Of a stretch of 64,000 nucleotides of DNA, positions 11,520-24,065 are shown one piece after another. The translations under genes and the position numbers were made by a program. Position 1 is the stretch's first letter; every line of letters begins with the position of its first letter. The DNA is taken from NCBI GenBank assembly GCA_963585895.1, contig OY757921.1, positions 82,057,732 to 82,121,731 of the forward strand, read 5' to 3'. The DNA is from Sepioteuthis lessoniana. Taxonomy: Eukaryota; Mollusca; Cephalopoda; Myopsida; Loliginidae. The notes beneath the pieces were generated by a model, which saw nothing but the letters and a program-made list of their open reading frames with translations, did no database searches and was not told the DNA's origin.

Positions 11520-11738
11520 AATGTCTGCAGCATAATGGAATGCCAAATCATAGTCAATGAGTTCAAATTCCAGTTACCCTATTATATTCACTTTTGAACT
11601 AATACCCTTGGGAAAGGAATGAAACCACATATCTTCCCAGTTATAGGTTAAATAGTACTGGTCTTCTGCAAGAATGGTTTTGGCATTAGATAATGCATGA
11701 AGGTTGATATGCCATTAGAACAAAGAAACCAAAAATAT
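11520..11738 (+). repeat. SINE family C copy
   Basis: The body ACTAATACCCTTGGGAAAGG, the segment GGTTAAATAGTACTGGTCTT and the tail TTTGGCATTAGATAATGCAT, then GGTTGATATGCCATTAGAAC, match family C. Confidence 0.8.
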
Positions 11739-11814
11739 GAACACTGTAGCCACAGCAGGCATATATCATGGAAGACATGCAGATGAATGCGTCCAAAAGA
11801 TTTGTGTCCCAAAA

Positions 11815-12180
11815 ATTGAATGGATCTCTGCAGAAGGGTAGGACTCCCCTAACAAGTGGCCCAGCTGGCGGAGGATGCAGAATAAACCGATTGCATCTCT
11901 GCAGATAAGACTACCCTAATGAGTGTCCTGGATATGACACTAAACAATATGATGGTGAGGCTTCAGTAATGCTGGAACTTTGAGGAATCCAGAGTACCCT
12001 TTTATTGCCTTCGGTCCCAGGTCCACTTTGGCTCAGAGTGGTGGCACCTGATAGTCCTATCTATGGGTTAAACTGTGTAATTATGCTAAACTGAATTGTT
12101 TAAAATATAACTGTTTATCTGTATAAAAATGGATTTGGCATTGAATAACCTACAATGGTTGATAAAACCAAACCAAACCA
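11815..12180 (+). repeat. Element D copy with doubled head
   Basis: GATCTCTGCAGAAGGGTAGG and then ATCTCTGCAGATAAGACTAC show the head block twice. The rest (GTGTCCTGGATATGACACTA, AGGTCCACTTTGGCTCAGAG, ATTATGCTAAACTGAATTGT, tail GGCATTGAATAACCTACAAT) is normal, with only one internal unit and a run of AAACC at the end. Confidence 0.8.
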
Positions 12181-12349
12181 ATTGATTTGTAAACAAATCA
12201 AGATGATTTTAAATAGAAAAATCAAAACCTTTCAAGAATTTCTCTTTTAAGGAGAAGAGTTTGATAAAAGATTGCATTTAGAATTTCCTATACAAATGCT
12301 GGAAATGAAATAAGTTATCCCTTTAAAGTCAAAATTAAGAAACTGTAGG

Positions 12350-12850
12350 AAGACAAATAATTGTTTCCTTTGGATTTTGTGGACATGTGACAATCCCATA
12401 ATACACATCCGCCTCTTTCGTCCCTCATTTTTTTTAAATGTAAAGAGGTGATTTTTTTTCTTCTCTGTTCTTTGAACTATCAAGACATGGAACAGACTGA
12501 TTTCAGCCCTGGTGATAGACTTTGTCTTGCTCAGCATTGACATGTACAGCCAGCTGGGTCATAAACACCTAAAGGAGTCATTTTACCATTTTTGTATCCC
12601 TTTCCATATATTGCTTCTTCCTTGGAACAATATGTGCACATCTTATCAGTTGGTACACATGTTTGATCTTGTCAATACTTCTTGCATATTTATATATTAT
12701 ATATTCTTATATGTGTGAATGAGTTTATCTCATCTTTCCTTCTGTTTATTCAGTGTTCGTGCATCATTGGATGTATTAATATTGGACCTTGACAAGTATG
12801 GATACCACTAGATATCTTCCATAGCAACAACCAAACCAATAGAACATATA
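12350..12850 (+). repeat. Repeat family E copy 1
   Basis: This unclassified interspersed element shares blocks with three other copies: TGGAACAATATGTGCACATC, CTTATATGTGTGAATGAGTT, TATTCAGTGTTCGTGCATCA, and the end TTGGACCTTGACAAGTATGG. No coding frame and no clear terminal inverted repeats were seen. Open frames at 12247-12718 are within or next to it and are not supported as genes. Confidence 0.65.
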
Positions 12851-13989
12851 AAAGTCATATCCAAAAGGAAGGAAGACAGATTGTATCTGGAGAGAGGATA
12901 CACATTACATTTTCTGGGGTACTGAATAGAAAATACTGTTGGAGGGAGAAAAAAAAATTGAAAGAGGTGGCATACATTGACTTATCACCTATTTATATAA
13001 GTTGGGCTAGTGTAGGGTTGTTTTTTTTTTTGCTCAACTAGGTGGGGTGGGGTGGGGGCATGTATTAATTAAAATCACATGGATGATTGTGAATAGTACT
13101 GTCAGTGTATATAACTCATTTCTTATGTATTATACACCAGAGGAAAGCTACAGAAAAGATCTATTAAAAACGCCATAGTAAGTTCAGGTACATGAGGAGT
13201 TCAATTGTCCAAACAAAACTTGAAATACAAAGACGTTTTCCAAAGCAATGATATTAAAGGTAGGAATAAATAGATGGTCTTTTTGTCAGTTCATATCCAA
13301 AAATAAATGATTAAAAAGTGAAAGAAAGAGAAAAGATAGTAAAAATGAACTGTGAAAAAAAAAAAAAAAAATTGAAAGCAAACATGAACAATGCAATACT
13401 ACTGATTTGTAAATATCTGAGATACACACAAACAAAGTACTAATAATACATGAAAGCCAACGGTGATTTGTGCCTTCTGGTGTTGAACATCATTTGCCCT
13501 GGTTCTTTAGTTGTTTTTTTTTTTTTTTTGTTCTTCAATATAATTGGTGGAATCCATTGAGAGTGAGAAATGAATTTTTTGTGAAGTACATAAAATTAAT
13601 GAAATAATGTGAAGGAAATAATGCACAATTCTAAATGTAACAATATCTAATATTCCTGATAAAAATAACTCAAAAATGCTTCTTTTTTTTCCCAAATGTG
13701 TCTTTGATTTTTCTTTAAATTCTTCTAGTTTTCAAATCTGAATAGTCTTTATTTACAAAAGGCATTATTAGATTCAAAAACAAAATTTAATGAAAAATTC
13801 TAATGCAGTATTATTAAAAAATCTATTGACTGGGTTTCATATTGTAGGATATGAAATGTGAAAGAAACTACCAATTATCAAGTTTGTAAAATCTATTATT
13901 TTAAAATGAATATTTATAAAAAGAATTTAGAAAAGAAAATTTTTTATTTATATCTTACCTAAATTAAAAAAACGAATTTAATATATAAC

Positions 13990-14370
13990 ATCACCATCAA
14001 GGCATGCCTACAGTGTGAATTTCCTTGATTTTCTCTTGCCATCTGTTCCTATTGGTCATCACTCTTAGCAAGTCCTCTAGACAGCATCCAGTGTCTGCAC
14101 AAAGCTGATGAATGTGAGTTTTTGCTGTCTGTGTAGGAGTCCATTGGAGAACATTGTTAATGAGTCCTTCATTAGTGCCCAGCATATCTTACTTGGATGG
14201 CTTGTGAGATGGGAGGAAAATGGCTGTGCTGCTTCTGTTTCGAAGGGTGCAGCTTCCAGGATTTGTTCAATTCAGCATTGCATTGTTCCCATCTCGCTTT
14301 TTCTCAAGCCACTTATTTAATCCAAGTGATAAAACCATACAGTAGTACTGACACAGCTATGGCTTATTTT
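13990..14370 (-). mobile_element. LINE fragment, older subfamily (inverted)
   Basis: On the minus strand the 62-codon frame at 14185-13997 still reads ENVLQWTP-like sequence and IHQLCADTGCCLEDLLRVM, matching the LINE C-terminal blocks. The upstream part is disrupted. On the plus strand it begins ACCATCAAGGCATGCCTACA, like the other old fragments. Confidence 0.75.
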
Positions 14371-14589
14371 AAATAAAAAAGAATGTTTCTTCATTGTAAA
14401 CAATGCTATATTTAGTGAATGGAATCTATATGTAAATGAAACCATTTTGGGATTCAGATATAATAACATTTTTGACATTTATTAATTTGGAATTAATGTG
14501 AAGACAGGATTTAGCATACACTTGTAAGGAAACTGAATTCTTCATATTTAGTGGGCATGCCTTTGTACAGCGTGCATTAATTTCATAAT

Positions 14590-14990
14590 TCAAATTGGCC
14601 TCATTTATCACCAGTTCTTCAGATCATAAAGACATGGTTTTCCTCATCTCTATACTTAAACTATTAAGATGGACTTTTCATCTTTGTTCATGGAACAGAT
14701 TTTGTCCCACCTCAGCATTGAAACCTAAGGCCACATGGCTTTGCCCACCAAAGAAGAAGTAAGAACTCTAACCATTTTTGAACCCATTTTGACATACTGC
14801 TTGTTCATAGAACAATGTGTACATTGCATCTGTAATACTACATATATATTTATCAAATGTAAATTTATTAACTGTTCTTGTATATGTAAAGAAGCTTTTC
14901 TTGTATTTGCTTCCCTCTATTCGGTACATCATTGGCTATACTAATGCTGATATTGTTCCTTGGTGAGTAGGGATGCAACTAAACATCCCA
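14590..14990 (+). repeat. Repeat family E copy 2
   Basis: TTGCCCACCAAAGAAGAAGT, CATAGAACAATGTGTACATT, CTCTATTCGGTACATCATTG and TTCCTTGGTGAGTAGGGATG align with the copies at 12350 and 59930. It abuts a SINE C copy on its 3' side. Confidence 0.65.
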
Positions 14991-15225
14991 CGAAGAAGTC
15001 CTCATGACATAATGGCAAAAGAGTTGGACTGCCGCCCTGAAGTAAGCAAGTTCAAACTCCAGTCATGTAATTACATTTACTTTCAGACTAATACCCTTGG
15101 GAAAAGGATGAAACTTCTTATCCCCCCAGCTATGGGTTATATAGTATCACTGCTGTTCTACAAGGATGGCTTTGGCATTAAATAACCTATGCAGATGGAT
15201 ATGCCATTAAATAAAGAAACCAAAT
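14990..15225 (+). repeat. SINE family C copy
   Basis: The head AAGTCCTCATGACATAATGG with GAGTTGGACTGCCGCCCTGA is followed by the body AATACCCTTGGGAAAAGGAT and the tail GGCATTAAATAACCTATGCA. The open frame at 14973-15185 is this SINE read through. Confidence 0.8.
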
Positions 15226-16494
15226 TTAAATACCCTCCCTAACACCAATTAATCCAAGACACTCTTGGTGTTACTTATATCTTCTATAGATTAATGAATT
15301 GTTTATAGTTGGGTAAAGGAATGAATTAATATATTTAATCATTTTAAGAATTTCAAAAGTGACGGTAAATACAAAGACACAAATTGAAAGTAAGTTATTT
15401 TGAGTTTTTCTTGTCAGGAAAAATAATTGATGTATTGATGGTGGAAAGATGAAAAGAAATCTAGACTAAATGACTTATAAGGAGATGGAGTTGATAATGG
15501 TAAAAAGACAAATCACAGTTTCTGTACAATAAATACAATACACAATATTGGTGAATTTGAAAAATGAATAAAAAAAAATTAAATGAAGATGAGGATAACA
15601 CTATAATTCTCCCAATTAGTTTTGAAAATGGCTGCAAATGGGATAACTAGTGAAGAAGACTGGTTAGAACAATATCACACACAAAAAATATTTATATATT
15701 ACAGCAGCAGTAGCAGCAGCAGCAATGAGCAAAATCAGCCATTTTTTTTTTTTTTTTGGTTATTATCTCTTTGATTTTATTTATCTATCTTTTTTTTTGG
15801 TTAATGTTAAGGTTGGTTGATGAATTAAAAAAAATGGGGCAGCGGAACAAGCAAAAAATTTCAAGGGTTTCACACCAGGGACAAATCATGCAAATGGCAA
15901 TGTATCTCACTCAACAGTTAATAATGTTAGTACGTACCCTTAGTTCCTCATCCTAGAGGGACAAACACACAGCAGAGAAAAACAATGAGTCAAGAAAGAA
16001 TACATTTAAAAAGAAATTTAAAAAAATGTTGAATTACTGGAAAAAAAAATCACAAACCAAAAAAAAATGCAATAACAGAAAATAATAAATAAAAAAAAAA
16101 AAAAGACATGAAAAATATGGAAAAAAAATCATTTCAAAATAAATTTGGTGATTAACCCAGTTTTAACGAATTTTAATAAATATATTTCATTCAGATATTA
16201 AGAATAAAAAATGCTTAATATGCTAACCATTAACAGCCTTTATTTTAATGGAATGATGAGGTCGCTTAAAACAAAGATATCTGTTGTACTCTGAAGTGAA
16301 ATTTGAATATGTTTGATACTTTTTTTTTTCTCTCTCTTTTATAAAATTTATGAGTTCAGGTACAGAGTATCTGAGGACTAAAAGACAAGGATCCAAAGAG
16401 TTTAACCAACTGTCTTTATCATAAAAGGTATGTTTAAGTCATTAAATAACTTTACTATTTTATGAATATAAAGATGAAATATTATATCAATCTG

Positions 16495-16745
16495 ATGCTC
16501 TGAGAAGGGAGTACCCATAATGAAGTGGCTAATATGCTGAACTATGACATTGTAGTAAGTAACTTTAAACTCCAGTCATGCAATTGCATTCATTTTTGGA
16601 CTGACACTTTTGGGAAAGGTATGAACCTTCTTACTCATCCTAACTATCGATTAAATGGAACCACTACTGTTCTTCTATAAGGAAAGCTTTGGCATTATAT
16701 AACCCAATAAGGTTGATATGACATTAAACAAAGAAACCATAAAAA
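16495..16745 (+). repeat. SINE family C copy
   Basis: GGGAGTACCCATAATGAAGT starts the head. The body TTTTGGGAAAGGTATGAACC and the tail GGCATTATATAACCCAATAA, then GGTTGATATGACATTAAACA, are intact enough for a firm call. Confidence 0.8.
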
Positions 16746-17164
16746 CCACTGATGTTCTGAAATATACCTTATAAATCAATGGAACAGGAAAAAGGATTGC
16801 AGTAGAAATCAGAGGATTTTTATTTGTCTTTATTGGTATATAATTTGTATAATAATATTGGTGCTAGGACAATTTGGTCACTGACAAAAACTCTGATTAG
16901 CTTTTTTTTTTTTTTTTGCTTTTTTAAGAAGTCAATGCAAGTCACCATCAGGCAACTTAAAGTTGCCGAATCCACTTTTGGAAATATGGTACATGATATC
17001 AGCTGAGCCGTGATGATTGGGATCATATTACATTTAGTATGTAATTTCCAAGCTTTTCTGATTTAAATCCCCTGATCTGGGGATGTTGTTGAGAGGGAGA
17101 CCAAGCAATGGTTTCCACAGTATTAAGAATACATTGAAGGGTACTATTATGGACAGGATAGTCA

Positions 17165-17335
17165 ATATGAATGAAAACCCAGAGAAGGAGAATTCCCTTG
17201 GCTTATGGCAAAAGTGCTGGCCTCAAACAGCATCATTATGTTCTCTTTCAGACTAATACCCTTGAAAAAGATATGAACCCCCTTATCACCATCAGCTATG
17301 GGTTCAATAGTATCACTGCTGTTTTTCTACACCTG
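17165..17335 (+). repeat. SINE family C copy, 3' truncated
   Basis: The head is worn (CCCAGAGAAGGAGAATTCCC). The body GACTAATACCCTTGAAAAAG and GCTATGGGTTCAATAGTATC match C. The LINE-type tail is missing after CTGTTTTTCTACA. Confidence 0.65.
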
Positions 17336-17577
17336 ATACAGTTGTTTTCAATGCTGTATTACATCCCTCCTTGAGGCTGAAAAGGTTTTATTGAATAATA
17401 CATTTCTGTTTTTCCTTTTTGAACAGGTGTACACTGAATAAATATATGTACACTGATTTTTTTTTCTGATAAATATCTTTGTATCTCTTTTTTTAATATT
17501 ATAATTTGTTTTTAATTGCCTAGGGAACCATATAATGTATGTATAAAGGTTTCTTGTGTGTATACAAAATAATTATG

Positions 17578-17578
<1 letters not shown>

Positions 17579-17617
<39 letters not shown>
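17579..17617. repeat. TA microsatellite
   Basis: An uninterrupted TA dinucleotide run of about 19 units. Confidence 0.95.
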
Positions 17618-17618
<1 letters not shown>

Positions 17619-18544
17619 CATTATGGTTTTCTGAGAGTATTAATATTTACTTTATACTAGATAGCTGTAGCCTAGGTTATTAAGAATATTAGAAGTTTAA
17701 TTCTCTCTAATCCTTATATATAGCGTATACTAAAATTACATAGGAAGTAATCAGATACTTCATAGTATGTTTAAGATGGAAACAGATATTAAATATCAAA
17801 ATTTGAAAAGGCTATATTTTTCTATGTCCAACACGAAAAAAAGATATATCAAAGATGTACATTGAGTGTACAGAGTGGATCTTTATTAATTCAAGCATGG
17901 AATCTTATGATTTTTTTTACCTAAAATTTGTTTTGGCCCTCAATCCATTTTATATATATATATATATAAAATCAGGAATAGATAGACTGCCAATGTTCAG
18001 AAAATTAATGCAAGTTAGATTAACAGAATCGAATCATTATATGTATAATTTCTAGATTCTCTATTAAATAAGTAAAAATCAAGTTAACTATATTCCAGAT
18101 TTATTAATGTTAATTTATTTATTTTTGTTTTAACTTAATTCTTTAATTCAGTTAATTTCAAGTAGATTTATTTTGAAAGCTCAAAATGTCAGTATTTATT
18201 ATTCAATAATGTGCTCAAACTAGTGTTCTCATCTTGGTTGTTATTATAATCATAATACTTCTACTCTCCAATGACTAAAGACTAAAACATTCAACCAACA
18301 ATAGTAGAAAAGATATATTCTGGTTTGTTTGAAGAGGCAGTCAGAATGGCATTAGGTTTAAGGCTCCAAGTTATTACTAAGATAGGAGAATGATCTAGTA
18401 GATATAGATATTGATCAAAAATCTATTGAGTAGTTCAGAAAATACTGTATGATTTTAGTATAAACTGTTTAAATTCTGTTCCAACATTATTCTAATAGTT
18501 GTATAAAAAAATGGCATTCCATATGATTAAAATGTTAATTTTCA

Positions 18545-18960
18545 ATCAATTCTTTTAGTGTTTGATTTTGAAGGTTATATGCCCCAAATCATTAACATGA
18601 AAAAAAGAAGTGATGCATTTATTTGCATGAGTTCAAACTTCATAATTTTGTTTCATGACAATACTTGGCCACATGTTACCAGGATGACACTGCAGAAGCT
18701 CATTGACTTGGGATCTGAGACTTTGTTACATTCACCATATTCTCCAGATCTCTCACTCACCAACTACATATTTTTAAGTATCAGGACACTTTATTTGCTA
18801 AAAACATTCTTTTTTGAAAGAGAAATAAAAACTGCATTTGAAGATTTCTTGACATCAAAAGCTTTAACGCTTTCTCATGTAGACATAAATACCTTGTTAA
18901 TTGATGATGGCAGAACTGCATAGATGTTCAAGGATCATATTTTGACTGATTAAGACACTG
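18545..18960 (+). mobile_element. Decayed mariner transposase, C-terminal half
   Basis: The 121-codon frame (18558-18923) contains LFHDNTWPHVTRMTLQKLID and SPYSPDLSLTNYIF. These carry the second and third aspartates of the DD34D catalytic triad of mariner transposases, at the right spacing. The C-terminal GRTA followed by a stop, with the expected sequence continuing in another frame (GATGTTCAAGGATCATATT), shows a frameshift. The N-terminal half and ends are not recognisable. It is inactive. Confidence 0.8.
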
Positions 18961-18984
18961 TTTAGAATCATTAATTTAGAAATT

Positions 18985-19080
18985 ACCTGCAAGAGTGAGT
19001 TCGAGTCTCATTGGGTGCCCCATTCATTCGGCCTTGTGCCGCATCGAAGCAAATAGCTTCGTAAATTACATTAATTTAGA
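18985..19080 (+). repeat. SINE family F fragment
   Basis: GTGAGTTCGAGTCTCATTGG is a B box-like segment. GGCCTTGTGCCGCATCGAAG and GTAAATTACATTAATTTAG match the cluster at 39-41 kb. Confidence 0.65.
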
Positions 19081-19354
19081 AATTAAAAAAATCTTATTCT
19101 AAAATCAGATATTATTTTCCAAACAGCCAGGTAATTATGAATTCAATTCTTGTGCCATGGAGTACATAAAAAAACTCATACCCTTAGAGACAGGTCAAAA
19201 CTTAAGGACAAATTACATATAAAAAATTAACTGGTATAAGATATCCCCAAAGCATGGACAGTAGAATGAGAACAATCTATCTGTATGGATTGAAAAAGAG
19301 TTTAATTCAAAATTCTCAGTAGGTAACATTTGTGATAAGACTCATGGTATACAA

Positions 19355-19800
19355 AGGTATTTAAGTTGCCCAGTCGGCTTGGGCTGTTGAATATACTGGC
19401 TGTTGAATATACTCAGCAGAGAAGTAAGACCCCCTCCCCAACAAGTGTCCTGGATATGACACTAAACAATGGCAAGGCTCCAGTAATGCAAGAGCTTTGG
19501 GGAATGTGGAGTATCCCTTTATTGCCATCACTCTCAGGTCCACTCTGGTCCAGAGTTGTTCGGAAAATACTGTACGACAGGGTCCTATCTATGAGTTAAA
19601 TAGAACTAAACAATGTACTTATGCTAAACTGAATTGCTTGAAATAGGATTGTTTTGACATTTAAACTGCATACTGATGCTAAACTGAATTGTTTGAAATA
19701 GAACTGTTTATATGTATGTAAATGGATTTGGCATTAATAACCTATAATGGTTGATGTGTCATAAAACCAAACCAAACCAAACCAAACCAAATCAAAGGTT
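19355..19800 (+). repeat. Element D copy with two internal units
   Basis: The copy has the head TTGCCCAGTCGGCTTGGGCT, the middle AGGTCCACTCTGGTCCAGAG, two units of ATGCTAAACTGAATTG plus TTGAAATAG (about 19620 and 19678), and the tail GGCATTAATAACCTATAATG followed by five AAACC repeats. Frames at 19361-19599 lie inside it. Confidence 0.85.
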
Positions 19801-20323
19801 TTTTAGGGGACTACTGCTCATTGCACCCTTTCCAAGCTCTATGGTTGTTATTTTCAAACATAAGTAGATAACTCTCTAGTCATAATACCAACAAAATGAG
19901 ATGCTGTGTGATATTGACATAGAATTATTTTTAAATGCATCTGATATACTGTAAATAACTGCAACAAACAATATTGTGTGAGCACAATAACTGAAATGGG
20001 GATACTAGTCCAAGCACATTAGTAAATAATAATGATAATTATTCATTTTAGTGATTCGGATAGAATTGTATTTATTCAAAATAATAACCTATTCAAAGCA
20101 AAAGTCTATCAATAAAATGGATTACTGTATATACTTGACTAATGTTTTAGTTTTTTTTTAGTCACCAAAAAAAGTGTTTTTTTTTTTAATCATATATTAA
20201 GTGTAATCCATGGCAAACTTCCAAGTGTTCAAAAATATCTCTCCAGTAATAACTGACCTTTTGTTTTTGAGGTGAAAAATGGTGTAGCAGAAAGAATTGC
20301 AAACCATTATTTAGTGCGGGAAT

Positions 20324-20830
20324 TGTTTTGCCATGGGAATTTTGAAATCATACATTTCCTCCAATTAGAACGACCCATGCCATTCTGCCCATGCACACCT
20401 CACCGGGCACCATAAAAGGCAGCACTAAACACGTGCGACCTCTCTTTTCTTTTCTGATTCCTCTTGGTTGGCAGCTAGGTAAGACCAGCCGACACGAGAG
20501 GTAACATTTCTCTCTCTAACTCGGGACGACTCCAACAGCAGACAGGGACTATCCATCTCGAGAGAGCACACTTCAACATTTGTTCCTCTGCATACCTTAG
20601 GAGTCCATTTCCTGGTCAAATATTTCTCCCTCCTAAACCAAATGGACCCAATGCCTCTGGCTAAGCACTAAACTCCCGCATAACCATTTACAAGTGTTTT
20701 CCCATTATCTTTAACTCACGGCATAAGGAAAACTTCCTCTCAAGCAGTCATTAAACTTCTAGATTGAAAGCCATCAGTATCTACGCGTTCATTATTTGTT
20801 TCCTTTCTATAAAAATAACGAGAGACAACA
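20324..20830 (+). mobile_element. Candidate LTR or promoter-like block
   Basis: This GC-richer block has a TATA-like CACCATAAAAGGCAGC (20402-20417), a pyrimidine-rich stretch where transcription could begin, and TG/CA ends (TGTTTTG at 20324, GACAACA at 20824-20830). The flanks are GAAT and GAAC, a near but not exact target duplication. A second possible pair of ends is TGCGGGA (20315-20321) with TCCCGCA (20674-20680). No retrotransposon coding sequence is next to it, so it would be a solo LTR. The 64-codon minus frame here has no recognisable product. Confidence 0.35.
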
Positions 20831-21414
20831 GAACGATACTATGTCAATTACCATTTATGCCAAAATGGTAATATCATCTGCCCTCTTGTTATAATGGTAT
20901 TAAAAATCATTCATTATACTAGTATATATTGTAAATACTAAAAATAAAAAGTTATAATGAAATACTGTAAAGAATTTGATTATCATTTTGTGTATGGAAA
21001 TTGACTTAAAAAAAAAAAATATTACTTTGGCCTATGAGAAGTTTTTCATAATAAAGTAATTGTAATTTGTACCTAATTAAAAGATTCATCTTTTTTAAAA
21101 GTAAAGCTGATTCCAATTTCATTTTATTGTAGTTATCATATTGTGGGTCAATTACACTTATTCTGGGTTAATCAACATTTGAAAAATAAGCAAACCAAAG
21201 GAATACATTAAAAAATGATATGGTTTCTAATGAAGATCACTTAATACATAATTTATCCAAGGAAAAAAAAATTATATTTACTGAATTACACATGTATCTG
21301 TTTATAACTATTAAATACTTTATGTTGAAGAAATATACATCTAGAAATAAGTCAGATATGTGTGTTTTAAGTTAGTCTTTATTCATATAAAAGTAAAACC
21401 ACAAAACATTAGGT

Positions 21415-21720
21415 TTTTATTATTTATTTCATGACGTGTCAACCCATCTAGAGTTATTTTATGCCTAGAGGTTAGGGAATTGTGTTTATTGTACATTCAA
21501 ATTTACATTTTTGTGTAGCTGTTGAAGATTTTTTTTTAAACACATGCCAATTGAATAGAAAAGATTTTTAAACAGATCTATTTGACCCATAGATAGGACC
21601 CTAACAGGTACTACCACTTTGGGTCGGAGTAGACTTGGGAGTAATGGCAATAAAGGGGTACTCCAGAACTGGAGCCTCACCACCAGATGCAGTTTAGTGC
21701 CATATCCAGGACACTAATAT
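21415..21720 (-). repeat. Element D copy (inverted)
   Basis: The plus strand shows the tail complement GACGTGTCAACCCATCTAGA and then ATTTGACCCATAGATAGGAC, the block GGAGTAGACTTGGGAGTAAT, and CCATATCCAGGACACTAATA. The head is missing. Confidence 0.8.
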
Positions 21721-22299
21721 TATGTTTTATTCTGAATAATAATAAATTTGACAAACATGAAATGTGGTGATACAGAAAACTTGAGATGAATATTTAAAAA
21801 CAAATAATCATCTCCTGATAGGATTTGAATCCACAAGTAGACGGTAAGAAAATTAATATTCTTTAACCAATTGATGGTATCATCCTTCTCTACTGATTGG
21901 TTACATTGACAAATACATTTGATAAAATGCTTTTATTTATTTCACCACTACTTGACAATTTGCAATGTAATTAAAACTCACTTTTGCTTACTTAAAGCAG
22001 CATAATTTTATTAAACATTGATTTTATCTACCTTTTAAATATGTGACTGAAGGAAAATAGATACGTTTTATAGGCTTCTTCTAATTTGCACTGTTGACTA
22101 AGGCTTAATCCACTCCATACTTTTTCTCCCATTAAGGTGCAGTATTAATGTTTGCAAATAATCAATCAAACATTTCTTTTTTTTTTTTTTAATGTAAATA
22201 TTTCTTTTATTTGATTATTTATGTTGGATCCTTTTAAAAAGATTTGATGTTAAAATATCAATAATACATCATGTAACCAAGGAAGTTCAACCTATGCAA

Positions 22300-22640
22300 G
22301 ATACCTGCTCTGGTTAGTAGTATCATGGTGGTTGGTGTGCTGATACATTGTGCAATGCTTTATTCCATGTGTGATTTGAAAGCCATACAAATGAACATGC
22401 AATGTAGTCTAATTCAGGAACTTCAGCTTGAAGTTGCAGAAACAACCAAAACTTTTTTAATGCAAAAAGTGAAGGCACAGTTGATTATAGTATAACTCTC
22501 AGAATATCAAGTGAGCTTGGCATCTCACAGTCCACTTTGACTAGTCACCTTTATGACCTCAGAAAAAGCATCCAGAGGTATTGAATAGTGCCTCACATTA
22601 TCAAAATATTGCAAAACTTTTGACTCACCCAAGTATATAA
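22300..22640 (+). repeat. Element G relative, left end missing
   Basis: GATTTGAAAGCCATACAAAT then GAACATGCAATG matches 50329-50365 in the G element. The 3' end GTGCCTCACATTATCAAAAT and ATTGCAAAACTTTTGACTCA matches the right TIR of G at 51640-51676. No transposase was seen. Confidence 0.6.
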
Positions 22641-22689
22641 TAATAAAATGTTACTATCTCTAGAGCTGCTGAATTGTTCCTCATAATAA

Positions 22690-23140
22690 CAAAATATTTC
22701 AAAATTTTTAACTCGCCTAAGAAATTTAGTTAGTTTTATAAAGTTTAATACCCAGGGATCTTTATTCTTTCAAATTATAAGATATATCTTTTCTAGTTCA
22801 AAACAACATTCCTGTTGAATTACATGGATGACCACATTTTAAAATATTGCTAAACTTTTGATTCACCCTAATAATTTTATTAGTTTTTAAAGTTTAAAAC
22901 CCAGTAATCTTTATTCATTCAAATTATAAAATGTATCTTTTCTAGATCAAAACAACATTCCTGTAGAATTACATCAATGACTACATTTTGAAATATTGCT
23001 AAACTTTTGATTCACCCTAATAATTTTGTTAGTTTTATAAAGTTTAAAACAGTAATCTTAATTCATTCAAATTATAAAATGTATCTTTTCTAGATCAAAA
23101 CAATGCTCCTGTAGAATTACACGGATGACCACATTTTAAA
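22690..23140 (+). repeat. Tandem array, three units of about 150 bp
   Basis: The phrase ATATTGCTAAACTTTTGATT recurs at about 22845 and 22993, with a diverged version at about 22695 (period 148-151 bp). Each unit continues TTAGTTTTATAAAGTTTAA, CAAATTATAAAATGTATCTT and CCTGTAGAATTAC. The TTTTGATTCACCC part of every unit resembles the terminal repeat of element G directly upstream. Confidence 0.85.
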
Positions 23141-23739
23141 ATGATTTAAATTAAGCTGTTGCTATGGCAATAAAAGAAACAAGTTAAGGTTTAAAAATTG
23201 CCTTATGAATTTTCAAAATAAACAGAGCTATATGCTGGTCTTAGGTTTTCAAAGAAATATTCAAGGTTCTTTTATATAATATTATAATTTTTAAAATCAG
23301 TTAACTTTAACATTTCTTTTGATTGTTAATGGGGGAAAAATCTAGCTATATAATTGTTTATCATTAGAAACCATATAGAATATCGCAAAATGTCAGTAAA
23401 ATAAAATAAAAATTAACAAAGAATAAACAAAAAAATCAAAATTGAATGATTGGGAAAACAATCAAATAGATAACAAAAAAAAAATAAGAACACACAAAAA
23501 TATACTGAAAGTGTACATGGAATGTTATAAATATATACAATGATAAAGATTTGTTTCTGAAATTTTTCCTAAAAACTAACATAAGTCACATATAAAATTT
23601 TGATTAATGTTTAATGGATTTGTAAGCACCATAATTTCAAGTGTTTGTTTATTTACTGATTAATGACAACTGATATTATACAAGTGCATCTTTAAATCAA
23701 CAGGTAAATTTGGGGCAACTGACTTAAGCTTATGCAAAG

Positions 23740-24065
23740 ACAGGTTTTTCTCTCTCACTGGTCCTATAAACTGGTTTGGTTATGGAAGGGCTACTCATAT
23801 AGCATGTCTTGGGCAGAAATAATCTGGTAAATACCATCTCTCTTCAGGTTTATAACTGGTTTGAATCCAGAGTTTTCTTTCTCTTAGACTGATTACTTCA
23901 CCAGAGCCCAATCAGCCCTACTATTTATCCATTGCTAAAGGGAGAATAATTGTATTCATACCTTTCTCAAGATTATTAGTAGAATGTGGAATGCAAATTC
24001 AAGATTTGAATACAGGTAACCAAATCCATTTTTTATGATGGCAATCATACCACAAGCACCTCCTG
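23740..24065 (-). repeat. SINE family B copy (inverted), long form
   Basis: GGGCTACTCATATAGCATGT, ATAACTGGTTTGAATCCAGA, GAGAATAATTGTATTCATAC and GAATGCAAATTCAAGATTTG follow the same order as at 11040. Confidence 0.75.

Noticed and set aside
20425-20619. 64-codon minus-strand frame
   Set aside because: No domain is visible and it lies inside the LTR-like block; it is better explained by local base composition.
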